A stretch of 64,000 nucleotides of DNA, from positions 5,890,001 through 5,954,000 of the forward strand of contig JAHREC010000013.1 of NCBI GenBank assembly GCA_020081605.1, written 5' to 3'. The translations under genes and the position numbers were made by a program. A model generated the notes under the pieces. That model ran no database searches, was not told the origin of the DNA, and saw only the letters and a program-made list of their open reading frames with translations. The DNA comes from Albifimbria verrucaria. Lineage: Eukaryota; Ascomycota; Sordariomycetes; Hypocreales; Stachybotryaceae. Below, one piece after another: positions 60,437-64,000 of this stretch (the first letter of the stretch is position 1; every line of letters begins with the position of its first letter).

Positions 60437-62676
60437 ATGATCGATCACGTGCTAGGGCGACCTTCGTCCAAGTCAAGGCGCCTACAAGTTCTGGGTGTCC
60501 TTTCCTTTTGGTCATTTTACCTCTACAAGTACGAACAGCAGTAACGCTGCCCTGATTTGGTCGATGCTGACCAAAGAACAGAGGCCAAAGGCATGGCCCA
60601 CCGGGCGTAGAATCCCTTTCCAGACTCTTCTCCAAACGGCTGTCAGCATGGCAGATGGTCGTCCTCACCATGATGTACCTCTATGCGGCCCGGAACTTCA
60701 GTGCCCTTGTTGGCTTGGCCAGCCCAGAACCCATGGCCAACATGTATGATGCCGCTTTCTTCCGTGCCACGTGGGCCCTGACAGCGCTCGACGCCGGTTT
60801 CTGGACCGCCATGAAGATCCGGAACAAGTGGCTGCGTGACCTGGCAAGCGTGGTCTTTTCCGTCTTCTATCTGTTTGCCGCAGAGGCAGCCGACGAGAAG
60901 GTCCGAAAGGTTAGGGGTATGCTGACCGTAGACCATCTGCGCGTTGCCTGGAATAAAGGCACTACACCATACTTGAGCTTCTTTCAAGGATTGCTGCGAC
61001 CACGGTTCACACGCTGGCCTCCTCGGCAGGTTCGCATTCCGCGACCTGCCAACAGCGATTACAAGGACTCGGTGTTGGCCTGGTTGTATTATGACGGCCC
61101 GCTTGCTGATCTGGAGCACATCAACCAGCTCGTCCTCGACATCCCTGGCGGTGGTTTCGTAGCCATGGACCCTAGATGCAATGATGACAAGCTCTTTGCC
61201 TGGGCCGCCAGATCCGGGCTACCAATTCTCAGCCTAGATTACAAAAAGGCCCCAGAGTATCCGTACCCTTATGCTTTGAATGAGTGCTTCGATGTGTATA
61301 CCACCTTGATCAAAACAAAAGGGCGGTGCATTGGAATGTCAGGCACGGAGGTTCCCAGGATCATCGTTACAGGCGATAGTGCAGGAGGCAACCTTGTCGT
61401 GGCAGCCACTTTGATGGTCCTTGAAACCAGCACACCGGGCTTTAAGCGGGCCTCGTACGGTGATGAACTGCCGCCTCCGGACGGACTGGTCTGCTTCTAT
61501 CCTGCCCTTGATATGAACATTGGCAATTGGATGTCGGACGAGCAGATGTCGCTGATCCAGGATCGTCGAGTAAGACAAACGAACAAACCGATTGTACGGC
61601 GGAAAAGCAGGCAGTACAACGATTTGGTGGGAACACCACATCAATCCGACGATGAGGATGAGACGCCTCCAGTCAGGTCCGATGCGAATCATCTCACCGA
61701 ATCGTACAAGGTGGTTAAGAATGCGAAAAACACGCACCCGGAGTTTACGCACACTGGGCCGCAGTCATTAGGCCAGGCCCAAAATCGGGAGACAAAGCAA
61801 AATGGTAGTGCTTCACATCACACGGAGACAATGAAGACTCGTTTGGCCACATCGTCGCTGATCTCCTATTTCAACGATCGGGTTCTGACCCCAGAGATGA
61901 TGCGTGCCATGATCATCCTATACATTGGCCCGCACAACCGTCCGGATTTCACGCAGGACTACCTGCTCAGCCCCGTTCTGGCCCCCGATGCGCTGCTGGC
62001 CAAATTCCCAAAGACCTACTTCATGACTGGAGAGCGAGACCCTCTCGTTGATGACACAGTCGTCTTCGCAGGTCGTCTACGACGAGCTAAGATGGCTGCA
62101 CGACAGGCGGCAGACCTCAATGGCTCAACGAGCGCCAAACCTGACATGGACGACAGTGATTTTCCCGAGGTTATGCTGATACCTGGTATATCACATGGCT
62201 TCATGCAATTTCCAAGCATCTATCCTCCGGCGTGGAAGCACTTTGACCGCTGTGCTGGTTGGTTTGATCAGCTTTTCACCTATGCCGAGAAGGCACGAGT
62301 GCGCCGGAGCCGACCTGTACTTCCACAGCTTACGACTACGGGAGGTCATGGACAGGGCCGTCACCATGTGCGCACGGAGTCGAGCGGCGATGAAGGCATG
62401 CCTCTGGAAATCGGCATGACCAAAGTGGTACGAGGACGAGCGATGGCCCGACAGCAACCTGTCCGCGCGGAAGAGACACCTGACACGTCGGCAACGCCGC
62501 CCGCAGCGGTAAATGGAGGCTATGGCGATGATGAAAGCGACAAGGGGAAGAAGAAGGGCAAGAAGGGCTTGAGCAAGAACAAAAGCCTGGTGAAGCTGAG
62601 CAGCTCGGATGATCTGCTGGGGCGGAGAATGCAGGGACTTACAAGTGGGCTGACGGGGACAGGCGACGACGACTAG
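60437..62676 (+). CDS. Alpha/beta hydrolase, hormone-sensitive-lipase-like, membrane-associated
   Basis: A predicted ester hydrolase of the HSL-like lipase/esterase family. Exon 1 is 60437-60540; the donor GTAACG at 60541 joins either to the acceptor ending 60581 (41-base intron) or 60623 (83 bases), both keeping frame and giving 732 or 718 residues. Hydrophobic stretches near the N-terminus (LQVLGVLSFWSFYLY, VVLTMMYLYAA, ASVVFSVFYLFAA) suggest membrane attachment. Catalytic motifs are GDSAGGN (nucleophile Ser), ERDPLVDD (Asp) and ISHGFM (His). The oxyanion motif HGGG is PGGGF here. An insert of roughly 110 residues, polar and charged, sits between the Ser motif and the Asp, as a regulatory module would. 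The C-terminus is Lys/Ser-rich. No frame break is needed. Substrate is not predictable. Confidence 0.82.
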
Positions 62677-63980
62677 ACTTGCAAATTCCGGAGCTTGGCA
62701 CAGCATAGCATTGCATTGCAGGGCATGGCACATTGAGGAGGATGTACATTTCTGTGTGATTCGTGGGGTTAGAGTGCATAGGCGATTGAGCATATACGGA
62801 TGGCAGAATCAGGGTCAGGTCGCATTTTGATCATACGATGCAGGGCTAGCCAGGGTTCTGGATGATAGAGTAAATACTGTGAACATGATACATCTGAATT
62901 GTACCTGAATGGCGCCGACGACGAGTGCTATGTTGTTTTGACTTGAGTACTTACGTTACCTTGCGCTGTGTTGTGTCTAGATTTGTCTAACAGAGGGGGA
63001 ATACAGTTGAAGATGAGGCCATGGAGGTGCATAAGTCGTGGTGAGAGCAAAGCACACGACGCAAATAGTATCCAAATCACCATATCGGTTTATTTTATTT
63101 TATCTTATCTATTTATTTATTTGTTTATTTATTCATTCATTCATTTTTACATATTTATTTCTCACTACATTGTACTACACGTACATCTTCGTAATTGGTC
63201 TAGTGCAAAGATCGCCGCCTCTGGCTTAAACAAATGCTGGCGATACCCTGGATCTTCTCGCTATCACGGAGGCATTTGCGCATGCCGCTGGACGCTTTCA
63301 GCAGGCAAACCAGGGAATCTCATGCAGCGTCAGAATTCCAATGGGCAAACGAGACCCCGCCAGCCCACCTCAGCTGCCGTCAATGACGTGTCAGCCTACC
63401 ATGGCCTGGGTTTTAGCGTCAGGTCGCAGCTTGTCACAGCGACGAGCCAATTACCCCTGCGACAAGGCAAACGGCGTGTCTCCATGACGGCGACATTCGG
63501 CGAAGACGGCAGGCCAGCAGCAGCCATTGGACCCGCACCTCGCCGCTACCCGAGATGCTTGACAGAGCTTGACAGAGCTTGTTTAGCCGCGCGATCCGGT
63601 TATGGGGAAGGGCAAAGCAAAGCATGTGGACGATGGCGTTCCTGGTCTAGAGCTCGTGAGGGGCTCCGCGTAGCTTCACATGCTGCTGATTCGCCAATGG
63701 TCGTCCTTGGTGGGTGAACGAGGGACAGGCGACGCGAGAGGTGAGGTAATGGGGGTGAATTGTCGTATCTTGGTGAAAGCTTGACGTACTCGCTGGCAAT
63801 TGGAACCGGTATATGTATGAAACCTACCCTCCCTCCTCTCTATTTCAATGCCTGTCCTTTCTCTGCTTCGCTCTTCTAACCAAGGGTCTCCAGCGTCAAC
63901 CACCTTGCTCCCATCTTTTTCTTAACCAACAAATATATCCAAGTGAGAGTAGAAGCCAATACACCAAAAGGACCGGCATC
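62677..63980. other. Intergenic, 1.3 kb
   Basis: 3' flank of the lipase-like gene, then a low-complexity ATTT-rich stretch (about 63090-63160), a tandem pair GACAGAGCTT near 63560-63580, and a promoter-like end: C/T-rich 63825-63870, then an A-rich leader up to an ATG at 63981. Confidence 0.5.
63090..63160. repeat. ATTT/ATTC low-complexity tract
   Basis: Degenerate tandem ATTT and ATTC units, about 70 bases, intergenic. Probably of no coding meaning. Confidence 0.75.
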
Positions 63981-64000
63981 ATGGTCCACCTCAACTCCAT
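63981..64000 (+). CDS. Possible start of a further gene, cut by the window end
   Basis: ATG at 63981 (MVHLNS...) in a fair context (GCATC before ATG) at the end of a promoter-like stretch: a C/T-rich block at 63825-63870 followed by an A-rich leader. Only six codons are visible, so the product cannot be named. Confidence 0.35.

Noticed and set aside
1..64000. Widespread programmed frameshifting
   Set aside because: The breaks have no common slippery heptamer or downstream stop/structure; they only share short runs of any base and also hit a tRNA, so base-calling error is simpler.

Overview
This window looks like nuclear DNA of a filamentous ascomycete, most likely a sordariomycete and perhaps of the order Hypocreales. 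The evidence is many short GT...AG introns (mostly 45-90 bases), C/T-rich leaders before start codons, and fungus-specific gene families: DUF2293, HET, MeaB-type bZIP, AcuM/Rds2 and SPO22/ZIP4. I cannot name a species.

Layout. 0.2-2.7 kb: a DUF2293 protein (-). 2.7-7.6 kb: intergenic, with a possible gene relic and three CCAAT boxes spaced exactly 10 bases apart. 7.6-9.4 kb: a MeaB-like bZIP regulator (+). 10.1-12.0 kb: a HET-domain protein (+). 12.4-14.2 kb: a membrane-anchored histidine-phosphatase-like protein that has lost its catalytic motifs (-). 15.9 kb: tRNA-Gln(CTG). 17.7-22.4 kb: a KDM4/JMJD2 histone demethylase (+). 23.5-24.6 kb: a small divergent protein kinase (+). 25.3-26.9 kb: a Bna3-type aminotransferase (+). 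27.9-32.1 kb: xanthine dehydrogenase (+). 33.1-35.4 kb: the AcuM/Rds2 gluconeogenesis activator (+). 35.9-39.1 kb: the meiotic protein SPO22/ZIP4 (+). 39.6-42.2 kb: a Zn2Cys6 regulator (-). 42.2-50.8 kb: 8.6 kb with no convincing gene. 50.8-51.9 kb: adenine deaminase (+). 52.2-55.8 kb: the E4 ubiquitin factor UFD2 (-). 57.2-58.7 kb: a RING/TRAF-type zinc-finger protein (-). 60.4-62.7 kb: a hormone-sensitive-lipase-like hydrolase (+). The last 20 bases may open another gene.

The most important observation concerns the sequence itself. Nearly every long conserved gene is broken by net one-base deficits, about 39 that I could place plus four ambiguous spots. Almost all lie in short runs of one base, typically four C/G or A/T where five restore the frame. 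Adding them back makes every gene model a whole number of codons, and even the tRNA is one base short in its T arm. I read this as systematic homopolymer undercalling in the assembly, not gene decay. An in-frame TAG in SPO22 is of a different kind and may be real.

Functionally the genes are mostly housekeeping or regulatory. Adenine deaminase makes hypoxanthine, which xanthine dehydrogenase oxidises towards uric acid. MeaB and the GATA sites before xanthine dehydrogenase fit nitrogen control. I see no secondary-metabolite cluster, transposon or CRISPR array. A wholly new system is not evident. The best biological leads are the pseudophosphatase, the micro-exons in acuM, the helically phased CCAAT array, the two-start arrangement of BNA3 and the SPO22 stop.
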